A DNA stretch of 64,000 nt, from NCBI GenBank assembly GCA_003963115.1, contig RXJQ01000017.1:1-64000 (forward strand). The letters run 5' to 3'. Numbering within the stretch: the stretch's first letter is position 1; each line of letters starts with the position of its first letter. Positions 18,804 to 27,749 of this stretch are shown here, in pieces. A program made the translations under genes and the position numbers. This DNA is from Burkholderiales bacterium (lineage in GTDB: Bacteria > Pseudomonadota > Gammaproteobacteria > Burkholderiales > Burkholderiaceae_C). The notes beneath the pieces are model-generated. The model saw only the letters and a program-made list of their open reading frames with translations. It ran no database searches and had not been told where the DNA came from.

Positions 18804-18866
18804 CGGCATCTCCATGAAGGGATGCCAATTGTCTCAGATGGGCCCCTGATGAGGCTCAAATGGGGC

Positions 18867-20003
18867 TCAAACGATCTTGAAGTGCTCCGTGCCCGCCGAC
18901 AGATCCTGATTGCGCGCGCGCTGGCTGTTGAGCTTGATCTGCAGTCGCAGGTCGTTGACCGAGTCGGCGTTGCGCAAGGCATCTTCGTAGGTGACGTAGT
19001 TGCCCTCATACAGATCGAACAAGGCCTGATCGAAGGTCTGCATGCCCAGCTCGCGCGACTTCTTCATGATCTCCTTGATCTCACCGACCTCACCCTTGAA
19101 GATGAGATCGGAGATCAGCGGCGTGTTCAGCAGGATCTCGACGGCAGCCGCGCGGCCCTTGCCTTCCTGGCGCGGCAGCAGGCGCTGCGACACCAGGCCC
19201 TTGAGGTTGAGCGAGAGGTCCATCAGCAGCTGGGCACGGCGTTCTTCGGGGAAGAAGTTGATGATGCGGTCCAGCGCCTGGTTGGCGCTGTTGGCGTGCA
19301 GGGTGGCCATGCACAGGTGACCGGTTTCGGCGAACTGCACGGCGTGCTCCATGGTCTCGCGATCACGGATTTCGCCCATGAGGATCACGTCCGGTGCCTG
19401 ACGCAGCGTGTTCTTGAGCGCCATCTCCCAGCCGTCGGTGTCGATGCCGATCTCGCGCTGGGTAACGATGCAGTTCTTGTGCGGGTGCACGAACTCGACC
19501 GGGTCTTCCAGCGTGATGATGTGGCCGAACGAGTTCTCGTTGCGGTGGTCCACCATGGCCGCCAGCGTGGTCGACTTGCCCGAGCCCGTGGCACCCACCA
19601 GGATCACCAGGCCGCGCTTGGTCAGCACCAGTTCCTTGAGCACCTGGGGCAGGCCCATCCCGTCGATGGTGGGCAGCTGTTGCGGGATCACGCGCAGCAC
19701 CAGGCCCACATGGCCTTGCTGGATGAAGGCATTGACACGGAAACGGCCGACGCCACCCGGCGAGATCGCGAAGTTGCACTCCTTGGTGCGCTCGAACTCG
19801 GCGGCCTGCTTGTCGTTCATGATCGAGCGGGCCAGCGCCATCGTGTGCTGCGGGGTCAGGGGCTGGGGGGACACCTTGGTCACCTTGCCGTCCACCTTGA
19901 CCGCAGGCGGGAATTCGGCGGTGAGGAACAGGTCGGAGCCGCCACGGGTAACCAGCAGGCGCAACAAGTCGTTGATGAATTTCGAGGCCTGGTCGCGTTC
20001 CAT
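18867..20003 (-). CDS. pilU: Type IV pilus retraction ATPase PilU
   Basis: The product is 378 residues from the ATG at 20003 (MERDQASKFIND). The Walker A motif GATGSGKST and the Asp-box and Walker B regions (LEDPVEF, ILMGEIRD) are intact. The PilT-specific AIRNLIRE motif is replaced by LISDLIFKGEVGE, as in PilU. PilU is a hexameric cytosolic motor that assists PilT in pilus retraction. It is separated from pilT by one gene for a cyclic-nucleotide-binding protein. Confidence 0.95.
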   Translation of the reverse strand: MERDQASKFINDLLRLLVTRGGSDLFLTAEFPPAVKVDGKVTKVSPQPLTPQHTMALARSIMNDKQAAEFERTKECNFAISPGGVGRFRVNAFIQQGHVGLVLRVIPQQLPTIDGMGLPQVLKELVLTKRGLVILVGATGSGKSTTLAAMVDHRNENSFGHIITLEDPVEFVHPHKNCIVTQREIGIDTDGWEMALKNTLRQAPDVILMGEIRDRETMEHAVQFAETGHLCMATLHANSANQALDRIINFFPEERRAQLLMDLSLNLKGLVSQRLLPRQEGKGRAAAVEILLNTPLISDLIFKGEVGEIKEIMKKSRELGMQTFDQALFDLYEGNYVTYEDALRNADSVNDLRLQIKLNSQRARNQDLSAGTEHFKIV

Positions 20004-20052
20004 GGTGAAGTCCTGCCTAAAACTTGGGTTCAGTTGATTGAATGATGCGGCG

Positions 20053-20706
20053 TCAGCCGGCGGTAAGCAAGGCACCCAGCCGGGCGCTGAGCTGGCGCAT
20101 GCGCAAAGACAGCCTGCGCGCCGTGGAGGTCATCAGGGCCAGGCCCAGTCGGGGTTCTTCGATGGCGAGTTCGTCCAGCGCGCTGTTGGTCAGCACGGCC
20201 AGCGAGCAGCGGCTGAGCGTCAGGCAGGAGGCGAAGCGCGCACCGGCATCCAGCAAGGACATTTCACCCAGCACATCGCCCTCTCTGGCCTCGGCCAAAC
20301 GAGCGCGGGCACCGGTAGGCTGCACGCGGTCCACGGCCACCAGGCCTTCGAGCACGACCAGCGCATAGTCGCCCTTTTCATCCTGCACGATCAGTTCGCG
20401 TCCGGGCGGCACGGTCACGAAATCCAGGTGCTGCAGCAGCTTGCGCTTGTCTTCTTTGGCCAGCGAGGCCATCAAGGCGTCTTTGCCCCAGGCATTGAGC
20501 AGCAAGCCCAAGCCCACTTCCGGGTCCAGCGCATTGGCACCGACGGCCAGGCCGCGCGCCGTCCAGGCGGAACTGGCCCGCGTGGTTTCGGGGCGCTCCA
20601 TGAACTGCGTGGCGAAATAGCCTTCGTCGTCCGCCTTCACTTCAGCGGCTTCTTCACCCTTGCGGCCCGTACCGGACTGGGTGAAGCGATCGAGCAGTCG
20701 TTTCAT
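20053..20706 (-). CDS. Cyclic nucleotide-binding domain protein between pilT and pilU
   Basis: The product is 217 residues. A cNMP-binding (Crp-like) beta-roll covers about 85-200, with GEMSLLDAGARFASC corresponding to the phosphate-binding cassette. There is no C-terminal helix-turn-helix, so it is not a Crp-type DNA-binding factor. The first 60 residues are charged and probably disordered. Its tight position between the two retraction ATPases (one base from pilT) suggests that it couples cAMP or c-di-GMP level to pilus retraction; this is inference. Confidence 0.85.
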   Translation of the reverse strand: MKRLLDRFTQSGTGRKGEEAAEVKADDEGYFATQFMERPETTRASSAWTARGLAVGANALDPEVGLGLLLNAWGKDALMASLAKEDKRKLLQHLDFVTVPPGRELIVQDEKGDYALVVLEGLVAVDRVQPTGARARLAEAREGDVLGEMSLLDAGARFASCLTLSRCSLAVLTNSALDELAIEEPRLGLALMTSTARRLSLRMRQLSARLGALLTAG

Positions 20707-20707
20707 A

Positions 20708-21751
20708 TCAGCCGGGGAAGTTTTCCGGGATCTTGGCTTTGGCTCGTGCTTCAGCGGGGGAGATCACGTTGCGGCGCACCAGGTCGGTGAGGTTCTGGTC
20801 CAGCGTCTGCATGCCCAGGCTGTTGCCGGTCTGGATCGACGAGTACATCTGGGCGATCTTGTTTTCGCGGATCAGGTTGCGGATGGCGGGGGTGCCGATC
20901 ATGATCTCGTGCGCGGCGACCCGGCCGGAGCCGTCCTTGGTCTTGCACAGGGTCTGCGAGATCACGGCCTGCAGGGACTCCGACAGCATCGCGCGGACCA
21001 TGTCCTTCTCGGCGGCAGGGAAGACGTCGACCACCCGGTCGATGGTCTTGGCGGCCGAGGACGTGTGCAGCGTGCCAAACACCAGGTGGCCGGTTTCAGC
21101 CGCCGTCAGCGCCAGGCGGATGGTTTCCAGGTCGCGCATTTCGCCCACGAGGATGCAGTCCGGGTCTTCACGCAGGGCCGAGCGCAGCGCGTTGGCGAAG
21201 CTCATGGTGTGCGGGCCGACTTCGCGCTGGTTGACCAGGCACTTCTTGGACTCATGCACGAATTCGATCGGGTCTTCCACCGTCAGGATGTGGCCGTACT
21301 CGGACTCGTTGAGGTGGTTGACCATGCCCGCCAGGGTCGTCGACTTGCCCGAGCCGGTCGGGCCGGTCACCAGCACCAGGCCGCGCGGCTTCATGGCCAG
21401 ATCCTGGAAGACCTTGGGCGCGTTGAGCTGCTCCAGCGTCAGGATCTTGGAAGGAATGGTCCGGAAGACGGCTCCTGCGCCTCGGTTCTGGTTGAAGGCA
21501 TTGACCCGGAAGCGCGCGAGGCCCTGGATCTCGAAGGAGAAGTCGCACTCCAGCGTCTCTTCGTACATCTTGCGCTGGGCGTCGTTCATGATGTCGTACA
21601 CCATGTCATGGACCTGCTTGTGGTCCAGCGCGTCGACGTTGATGCGCCGCACGTCGCCGTGCACCCGGATCATGGGAGGCAAGCCAGCCGACAAGTGAAG
21701 GTCGGATGCCTTGTTTTTGACCGAGAACGAAAGCAGTTGGGTGATATCCAT
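20708..21751 (-). CDS. pilT: Type IV pilus retraction ATPase PilT
   Basis: The product is 347 residues from the ATG at 21751 (MDITQLLSFSVK); a TTG four codons earlier is less likely. Walker A GPTGSGKST is at about 130-138, the Asp box TVEDPIEF and Walker B ILVGEMRD follow, and the C-terminal AIRNLIRE retraction motif is perfect. The hexamer powers type IV pilus retraction for twitching and DNA uptake. The gene is divergent from yggS with only 36 bases between starts, so their promoters must overlap. Confidence 0.97.
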   Translation of the reverse strand: MDITQLLSFSVKNKASDLHLSAGLPPMIRVHGDVRRINVDALDHKQVHDMVYDIMNDAQRKMYEETLECDFSFEIQGLARFRVNAFNQNRGAGAVFRTIPSKILTLEQLNAPKVFQDLAMKPRGLVLVTGPTGSGKSTTLAGMVNHLNESEYGHILTVEDPIEFVHESKKCLVNQREVGPHTMSFANALRSALREDPDCILVGEMRDLETIRLALTAAETGHLVFGTLHTSSAAKTIDRVVDVFPAAEKDMVRAMLSESLQAVISQTLCKTKDGSGRVAAHEIMIGTPAIRNLIRENKIAQMYSSIQTGNSLGMQTLDQNLTDLVRRNVISPAEARAKAKIPENFPG

Positions 21752-21787
21752 GGATGATGACAACCTGACAAATCGTGACAGACCATT

Positions 21788-22474
21788 ATGGCGACGATAT
21801 TCGAGAAGCTACAACTCGTGAGAGCGCGGATAAACCAGGCTTGTTCACGCGCTGGGCGACCTGCCGACAGTGTGACCTTGCTGGCCGTGAGCAAGACGTT
21901 TCCAGCTGAAACAGTGCGGGAAGCCTTTCACGCAGGGCAGAGAAAATTTGGCGAAAACTATGTGCAGGAGGGGGTCGACAAGATCGCGGCACTGTCGGAT
22001 CTGCGCGACCAGATTGAGTGGCACATGATCGGCCCGCTGCAAAGCAACAAGACGCGTGCGGTGGCCGAGCACTTCGATTGGGTCCACACCGTCGACCGGC
22101 TCAAGATCGCGCAGCGCCTGAGCGAACAGCGGCCGGCCGGGTTGTCGCCGCTGCAGGTCTGCATCCAGGTCAACACCAGCGGCGAGGCCTCCAAGAGCGG
22201 GGTCCTGCCCGACCAGGCCCTCGCGCTGGCCCGCGATGTGGCCGCTCTGCCCCATCTAACCCTGCGCGGCGTGATGGCCCTGCCTGCCCCGACCAACGAT
22301 CCGGTGTTGCAAAAGGCCGAATTGCACGCCGTGCGCGTCGTGTTTGATTCCCTCGTATCGGCTGGCTTGCCGCTGGACACCCTGTCCATGGGGATGAGTG
22401 CCGACCTGGAGGCGGCTATAGAGGAGGGATCCTCCATGTTGAGGGTGGGTACGGCCCTATTTGGGAACCGTTAA
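21788..22474 (+). CDS. yggS: PLP homeostasis protein YggS/PROSC
   Basis: The product is 228 residues with an alanine racemase-like TIM barrel. The PLP lysine lies in LLAVSKTFP (about Lys36), followed by FGENYVQEG and WHMIGPLQSNK, all family signatures. It binds PLP and helps control free PLP levels in the cytosol. In many proteobacteria it is next to pilT and proC; here proC is 2.7 kb downstream, with a two-component pair inserted. Confidence 0.95.
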   Translation: MATIFEKLQLVRARINQACSRAGRPADSVTLLAVSKTFPAETVREAFHAGQRKFGENYVQEGVDKIAALSDLRDQIEWHMIGPLQSNKTRAVAEHFDWVHTVDRLKIAQRLSEQRPAGLSPLQVCIQVNTSGEASKSGVLPDQALALARDVAALPHLTLRGVMALPAPTNDPVLQKAELHAVRVVFDSLVSAGLPLDTLSMGMSADLEAAIEEGSSMLRVGTALFGNR

Positions 22475-22513
22475 TGTCAAATTAAGATGGAATCGTCTCA
22501 TAAGGACCTTTGT

Positions 22514-23230
22514 ATGGACGTTTCGAGAGCCCCCCACTATCTGCTGGTCGATGACCACAGCCTGATCCGCGAAGGCATGATGCAGGCCATCCGCGGCCTG
22601 GATCCGTCCGCCCGCTTCTCGCATGCCAACACCCTGCAAGGCGCCCTGAGCAAACTCGTGGACGCCGGCATCAATGACCCGATCGACGTCGTGCTGCTGG
22701 ACCTGGGCCTGCCCGACAGCCGCGGCATGGCCACGCTGCAGGCCGTGCGCGCCGCCGCCCCCACCCAACGCATCGGCATCATCACCGGCCAGAGCGACGT
22801 GCAGATCGCGCTGGAGTGCATCCACCACGGCGCCTCCTGCTTCATCCCCAAGCTGGCCGAGATCGACGGCTTCATGAATGCCTTGCGGGCGCTGGTCGAA
22901 GGCCGCCTGCATTTCCCCTCCGAGTTGCTGTCGCCCACCGATGTGGAATGGCCCGCGCCGGACGAAGACAGCCAGCCTCGCGTCATCCGCCTCACGCCCC
23001 GTCAAAAGGACGTGCTGCAGTGGATCCTCAAGGGCTGCACCAACCACGCCATTGCGTCGGCCCTGGGCATCAGTGCCGAGACGGTCAAGCTGCATGTGAG
23101 CGCGATCTTCCGCGCCTATGGCGTCCACAGCCGCACGCAACTGGTGCTGCTGTGCTCGCGCAGCCCCTCTGCACTGCCCGCTGATGACGATGACGTCTCG
23201 TCCAACACCTTGAACGAGACCGCCGCGTGA
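22514..23230 (+). CDS. LuxR/NarL-type response regulator
   Basis: The product is 238 residues from the ATG at 22514, which has AAGGA eight bases upstream; an earlier ATG (22487) lacks one. The receiver has acidic residues at 13-14, phosphoacceptor Asp63 in VVLLDLGLPD and Lys in CFIPK. The LuxR helix-turn-helix is at about 165-225 (RLTPRQKDVLQWILKG and SAETVKLHVSAIFRAYGV). It is followed by the hybrid kinase gene and presumably forms a system with it. Confidence 0.92.
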   Translation: MDVSRAPHYLLVDDHSLIREGMMQAIRGLDPSARFSHANTLQGALSKLVDAGINDPIDVVLLDLGLPDSRGMATLQAVRAAAPTQRIGIITGQSDVQIALECIHHGASCFIPKLAEIDGFMNALRALVEGRLHFPSELLSPTDVEWPAPDEDSQPRVIRLTPRQKDVLQWILKGCTNHAIASALGISAETVKLHVSAIFRAYGVHSRTQLVLLCSRSPSALPADDDDVSSNTLNETAA

Positions 23231-23237
23231 GCGCTGC

Positions 23238-25163
23238 GTGAGCATGCTGCGGCGCTCGCTTCGGGGCCTGTCTCCGATCGAGGCCCGCATCGACCTGCAA
23301 ATGCTGCAGGACAGCTGGCGCACCTCGCCCAGCGGTCTGATCGGCCAGTTCATCGGCCTGCTGCTGCTGGGCTGGATGATCCACGACTGGCCTGTGCGAC
23401 GCTGGCACTGGATGCTGCCGGCCATCGGCCTGCTGTCCGTGTGGACCGTGGCCGTGATGATGGCGCGGCATTTCCGGCGCTTCGGCATCCCGGCTTCAGG
23501 CTACGAGCGCTGGCGCACGAGCCTGCTGTGGTGGCATGGCGCGCAGAGCTTCTTCTGGGGCCTGATGGCCATCGCGCTGCTGGGCGTGGCCAATGCGGGC
23601 TGGAAGCTGACCTTCGTGGCGGCCATCATCGTGTACGGCTACACCATCATGCTGGTGGTGGTGCACGACTGGGCCGTGGCCTTTCTGGGCAGCGCGCCGC
23701 TGCTGGTCATGGCGGCCGGCCGATTGCTGGTCGACCACGAACCCAGCTCCAACTACCTGGCCGTGGTGATGACGGTCTCGCTCATCACCTGTATGAGCGT
23801 GTCCATGGGCATCAGCCGCCGTCTACGCGAAGGGGCCCTGCTGCGCCACGAGAACGCCGACCTGGTGCTGCAGCTGCGCGACGAGATCAACAAGGTCACC
23901 CAGGCCAAGGCGCGCGCTGAAACCGCCGACAGGCAAAAGAGCGAGTTCTTCGCCTCGGCCAGCCACGATCTGCGCCAGCCCCTGCACGTGATGATGCTGC
24001 TGACCAGTGCGCTCAAGCCCCATGTGAACGAGCAGGAGGGCGCGCCGCTGCTGTCCAAGATCCACACGGCACTGGGCTCGCTGAGCACCATGTTCGAGAA
24101 GATGTTCGACGTGGCCCGCATCGACGCACAGCGCATCGACTACCGCGCCCAGGCCCTGCCGCTGGCGGCGCTGTGGTCGCGGCTGGACAACGAGTTTTCG
24201 GTGCTGTGCGAAAACAAGGGCCTGCGCTGGCGCGTGGACCCGACCGAGGACTGGGTGCAGACCGACGCGCATGTGCTGGAACGCATCCTGCGCAACCTGC
24301 TGAACAACGCCGTGCGTTACACCGAGCAGGGCGAGGTGCGCCTGCGTGCACGGGCGCGCGGCCCCTGGGTGATCTGCCAGGTGTGGGACACGGGCCTGGG
24401 TGTGCAACGCCAGCACCGCCACCGCATCTTCGAGGACTACTTCCAGGCCTACAACCAGGGCCGCCGCAGCAGCGAAGGGCTGGGCCTGGGGCTGGCGGTG
24501 GTGCGCCGGTTGAGCATGCTGGGGCCCACGCCGGTGACCCTGCTCTCCAAGCCAGGGCGGGGCTCCTGTTTCGCCGTGCGCCTGCCACGCCTGGTGCCCG
24601 CCGGCGCCGAAGGGCTGGTGCCGCGCCACGCGGAGCCCGCCTCGCATCGCGGTTTGCCCGGCGGCAAATCGGCGCCCGCTGAGAAGCCACGCGACAAGGC
24701 CAGCGACAAGGCCAGCGACAAGGCGGGCGAAAAGGCTGCTGGCGTGGTCGTGCTGATCGACGACGAGCCCGAGGTGCTGGAGAGCACGGCCCTGATCCTG
24801 CAGCAGCAAGGCTGGCGTGTGGCAGCGGCCAGCACCCCTGACGGCGCGCTGGATGCCGTGATCCACATGCAGGAAAAAGGCCTGATGCCCGAGGGCGATA
24901 TGCCCGTGGCCCTGATCAGCGACCACCGCCTGGGCCTGTCGGTCAATGGCCTGGAGGCGATCAAGCAGTTGCGTTATGAATTCGGTGACGAGCTGCCCGC
25001 CTTCCTGCTGACCGGCGAGGCCACGCCCGGGCTGGCCGCCGAAACGCAGGCCGCCCATGTGCACCTGCTGCACAAGCCCATTCAAGCCGAGCGCCTCTTG
25101 CGCCTATTGCAAGAAGCCACCGTGGAGATACAGCATGGCCTGAGGCATGATGGCGGGCTATGA
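23238..25163 (+). CDS. Hybrid sensor histidine kinase with C-terminal receiver
   Basis: The product is 641 residues from GTG 23238; ATG 23244 is equally possible. About six membrane segments cover residues 35-192 and no periplasmic sensor domain is obvious. A HisKA domain has ASHDLRQPLH (His243), the ATPase part has RNLLNNAVRYT, DTGLG and GLGLGLAVV, and a receiver at about 503-630 has LIDDE and Asp562 in LISDHRLG. A Lys/Asp linker at about 485-500 is made from a 12-base repeat. ATGA overlap at the end couples it to proC. Confidence 0.92.
   Translation: MSMLRRSLRGLSPIEARIDLQMLQDSWRTSPSGLIGQFIGLLLLGWMIHDWPVRRWHWMLPAIGLLSVWTVAVMMARHFRRFGIPASGYERWRTSLLWWHGAQSFFWGLMAIALLGVANAGWKLTFVAAIIVYGYTIMLVVVHDWAVAFLGSAPLLVMAAGRLLVDHEPSSNYLAVVMTVSLITCMSVSMGISRRLREGALLRHENADLVLQLRDEINKVTQAKARAETADRQKSEFFASASHDLRQPLHVMMLLTSALKPHVNEQEGAPLLSKIHTALGSLSTMFEKMFDVARIDAQRIDYRAQALPLAALWSRLDNEFSVLCENKGLRWRVDPTEDWVQTDAHVLERILRNLLNNAVRYTEQGEVRLRARARGPWVICQVWDTGLGVQRQHRHRIFEDYFQAYNQGRRSSEGLGLGLAVVRRLSMLGPTPVTLLSKPGRGSCFAVRLPRLVPAGAEGLVPRHAEPASHRGLPGGKSAPAEKPRDKASDKASDKAGEKAAGVVVLIDDEPEVLESTALILQQQGWRVAAASTPDGALDAVIHMQEKGLMPEGDMPVALISDHRLGLSVNGLEAIKQLRYEFGDELPAFLLTGEATPGLAAETQAAHVHLLHKPIQAERLLRLLQEATVEIQHGLRHDGGL
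24691..24726 (+). repeat. Three 12-base tandem repeats in the kinase linker
   Basis: The unit GCGACAAGGCCA occurs three times in a row, the last with two changes, and encodes repeated (D/S)-KAS-type linker residues. Being in frame, gain or loss of a unit would only alter linker length between the ATPase and receiver domains. Confidence 0.85.
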
Positions 25164-25978
25164 GCACCTCCATCGACATCGCATTCATCGGCGGCGGCAA
25201 CATGGCCACGGCCATCATCGGCGGCCTGCTGCGCCAGGGCCGCGCCCCCACCTCCATCCTGGTCATCGACCCCGTGGCCGATCAGCGTGCGCGCCTGCAC
25301 CAGAGCCTGGGTGTGCAGACGGCTGAAGGCCCCGAGCCTGCCTTGTCGCAAGCCACCACCGTGGTGTGGGCCGTCAAGCCGCAGCAGTTCAAGGACGCCG
25401 CCCTGACCTACGCCGCACTGACCGCCCAGGCCCTGCACTACAGCGTGATGGCCGGCCTGCGCACCAATGACATCGCCCGCCTGCTGGGCACGCCGCGCAT
25501 TGTGCGGGCCATGCCCAACACGCCAGCCCTCGTCGGCCAGGGCATGACCGGCCTGTATGCACGCGCCGAGGTCACGGTGCGGGAGCGCGAGGCCATCCAG
25601 GAGATGGTGTCACCCACAGGCCAATCGATGTGGGTGCAGCAGGAGGCTGACCTGGACGCCGTCACGGCGCTGTCGGGCTCGGGGCCAGCCTACGTGTTCT
25701 ATTTCATCGAGGCGATGATGCAGGCCGCGCAGGACATGGGCCTGAGCGCCGAGCAAGGCCGCCGCCTGGCTGTGGCCACGTTCAGCGGCGCCACCGCGCT
25801 GGCCGCGCAGTCACCCGATGAGCCCTCGGTGTTGCGTGAACGTGTGACCTCCAAAGGCGGCACCACCTATGCGGCCTTGAGCAGCATGGAGGCCGCCGGC
25901 ATCAAGGCCGCCTTCGTGACGGCGATGCGTGCGGCGCAAAAGCGCGCGGGCGAGCTGGGAGACGAGTTCGGTCGGTGA
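25160..25978 (+). CDS. proC: Pyrroline-5-carboxylate reductase
   Basis: The product is 272 residues. The enzyme reduces pyrroline-5-carboxylate to proline with NAD(P)H. The Rossmann motif FIGGGNMATAIIGG is at the N-terminus and the family signature is in the C-terminal half (ALSGSGPAYVFYFIEAM and VTSKGGTT). The start overlaps the hybrid kinase stop by four bases (ATGA). The stop faces ubiA with a 14-base gap. Confidence 0.97.
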   Translation: MSTSIDIAFIGGGNMATAIIGGLLRQGRAPTSILVIDPVADQRARLHQSLGVQTAEGPEPALSQATTVVWAVKPQQFKDAALTYAALTAQALHYSVMAGLRTNDIARLLGTPRIVRAMPNTPALVGQGMTGLYARAEVTVREREAIQEMVSPTGQSMWVQQEADLDAVTALSGSGPAYVFYFIEAMMQAAQDMGLSAEQGRRLAVATFSGATALAAQSPDEPSVLRERVTSKGGTTYAALSSMEAAGIKAAFVTAMRAAQKRAGELGDEFGR

Positions 25979-25992
25979 GGCACCTGATCGCG

Positions 25993-26871
25993 TCAGAGCG
26001 AGGTGTCGACCAGCACACCCAGCCAGACCGTCAGGCCCAGCCAGTGGTTGAGCCTGAAGGCCTTGAAGCAGTCCTCGCGCACCCGGCCCTTGATCAGCCA
26101 GCCATGCCACAGGGCCTGGGCACCGGCCGCGGCCAGTGACAGCTCATACCAGGCACCTCGGCCGCTGAGCCGCCCCACCTGCCACCAGCAGGCCAGGCAC
26201 AGGGCGTAAAAGGCCATCACGCCCATCACGTCGAAGCGCCCCAGCGTGATCGCCGAGGTGCGGATGCCGATCTTGAGGTCGTCGTTGCGGTCGACCATGG
26301 CGTACTCGGTGTCGTAGGCCAGCACCCAGGCCAGGTTGCCGGCCATCAACCACCACACCACCTCGGGCACCTGCTGCTGCACGGCCGCATACGCCATCGG
26401 GATGCCGAAGCTGAAGGCCACCCCCAGCACGGCCTGTGGCATCGAGAAGAAGCGCTTGGTAAAAGGGTAGACGATGGTCACCGCCAGGGCGCCGAAGGAC
26501 ATGGCGATCGTCATGGCATTGGTGGTGAGCACCAGCGCGAACGACACCAGCGCCAGCACGGCCCCCACGCCCAGCGCCTCCTTGACGGACAGGCGCCCGC
26601 TGGTGATGGGCCGCTGCGCCGTGCGCTGCACATGCAGGTCGAAATCCTTGTCGGCCACGTCATTGACGGCGCACCCGGCGCTGCGCATCAGGATCGTGCC
26701 CAAGGTGAAAACCAGCAGCAGGTGCCAGCCCGGAAAGCCGCCAGCCGCCAGCCACAGCGCCGACAGCGTCGGCCACAGCAGCAGCAGCCAGCCCTGAGGG
26801 CGACTCCAGCGGATCAGGTCGAGGTAGAGCGACCAGCGGTCGCGCAAGGTCAAGGTGTTCACGGCCATCAT
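25993..26871 (-). CDS. ubiA: 4-hydroxybenzoate polyprenyltransferase
   Basis: The product is 292 residues with eight or nine membrane segments. It attaches the polyprenyl chain to 4-hydroxybenzoate in ubiquinone synthesis at the inner membrane. Both Asp-rich motifs are visible: NDVADKDFD and, later, [12 protein letters not shown]. The start could be the first or second ATG of MMAVNTL; no good ribosome site distinguishes them. It is divergent from the SapC-family gene. Confidence 0.95.
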   Translation of the reverse strand: MMAVNTLTLRDRWSLYLDLIRWSRPQGWLLLLWPTLSALWLAAGGFPGWHLLLVFTLGTILMRSAGCAVNDVADKDFDLHVQRTAQRPITSGRLSVKEALGVGAVLALVSFALVLTTNAMTIAMSFGALAVTIVYPFTKRFFSMPQAVLGVAFSFGIPMAYAAVQQQVPEVVWWLMAGNLAWVLAYDTEYAMVDRNDDLKIGIRTSAITLGRFDVMGVMAFYALCLACWWQVGRLSGRGAWYELSLAAAGAQALWHGWLIKGRVREDCFKAFRLNHWLGLTVWLGVLVDTSL

Positions 26872-26972
26872 TATTTACCCGCAAAGCTCATGAATCTGTC
26901 ATCCATTCGGACTATGCTGAACACCAACGTGCCCCGCACACATCCGATCATCTGCCCCCTACAGGCCCCATC

Positions 26973-27749
26973 ATGAAGACTCTGTTGATGTACGAACGCG
27001 TGGTCCCCGTCGACCGCGAACAGCACCGCCAACTGCGCATCCAGCAAGGCACCGGCCGCCTGGGCTTTGCCCGCGGCACCAACTCCATGCCCATGGCCGC
27101 CGCCGAACTGCCGCTGGCCGCGCTGGACTACCCCTGCGTCTTCGTGCCCACGGGCGACGAGCACACCATGGTGGCCATCGTGGGCCTGCGCGACCAGGAA
27201 AACCTGATGGTCGAGCCCGATGGCGGTTGGGCCGAGCAGCACTATGTGCCAGCCTTCGTGCGCCGCTACCCCTTCGTGCTGGCCGACCAGCCCCACAGCG
27301 AGCAGCTCACGCTCTGCCTGGACGAGGCCTTCGATGGCCTGAACCAGGCACAAGGCGAAGCCCTGTTCGACGCACAGGGCCAGGACACGCCCTACTTCCA
27401 GCAGTTGCAGCAGTTCCTGCTGTCCTTCCACAACGACATGGTGGCCACGGCGCGCTTCTCTAAGCGCCTCAACGAGCTGGGCCTGCTGGTCGAGCGCGGC
27501 ATCGACTGCAAGATCAACGGCGCCAGCCTCACGCTCAATGGCTTCAAGGTGGTTGACGAGACCAAGCTGCGCGCCCTGCCGCCCGACACCGTGCAGGAGC
27601 TGTTCGCCTTAGGTGCGCTGGGCTGGGTGCACGCCCACCTGCTGTCGCTCAACAACGTGAACAAGCTGGGCAACCGCCTGGGCAAGATCCTGCTGGCCAA
27701 TCAATCGGCACCGGCGGCACCTGCCACCGTGCCTCACACCACTCACTGA
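26973..27749 (+). CDS. SapC family protein
   Basis: The product is 258 residues and soluble, with no signal peptide. It resembles the SapC family (named after an S-layer operon member in Campylobacter); biochemical function is not established. Family-like features are the conserved FARGTNSMPMAAAELP, YPCVFVP, RRYPFVLAD and C-terminal GWVHAHLLSLNNVNKL blocks. Its last bases overlap the convergent efflux outer-membrane gene's stop region. Confidence 0.8.
   Translation: MKTLLMYERVVPVDREQHRQLRIQQGTGRLGFARGTNSMPMAAAELPLAALDYPCVFVPTGDEHTMVAIVGLRDQENLMVEPDGGWAEQHYVPAFVRRYPFVLADQPHSEQLTLCLDEAFDGLNQAQGEALFDAQGQDTPYFQQLQQFLLSFHNDMVATARFSKRLNELGLLVERGIDCKINGASLTLNGFKVVDETKLRALPPDTVQELFALGALGWVHAHLLSLNNVNKLGNRLGKILLANQSAPAAPATVPHTTH

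Noticed and set aside
24691..24726. Tandem repeat as a start of a CRISPR-like array
   Set aside because: The units are 12 bases, contiguous without spacers and in frame in the kinase linker.
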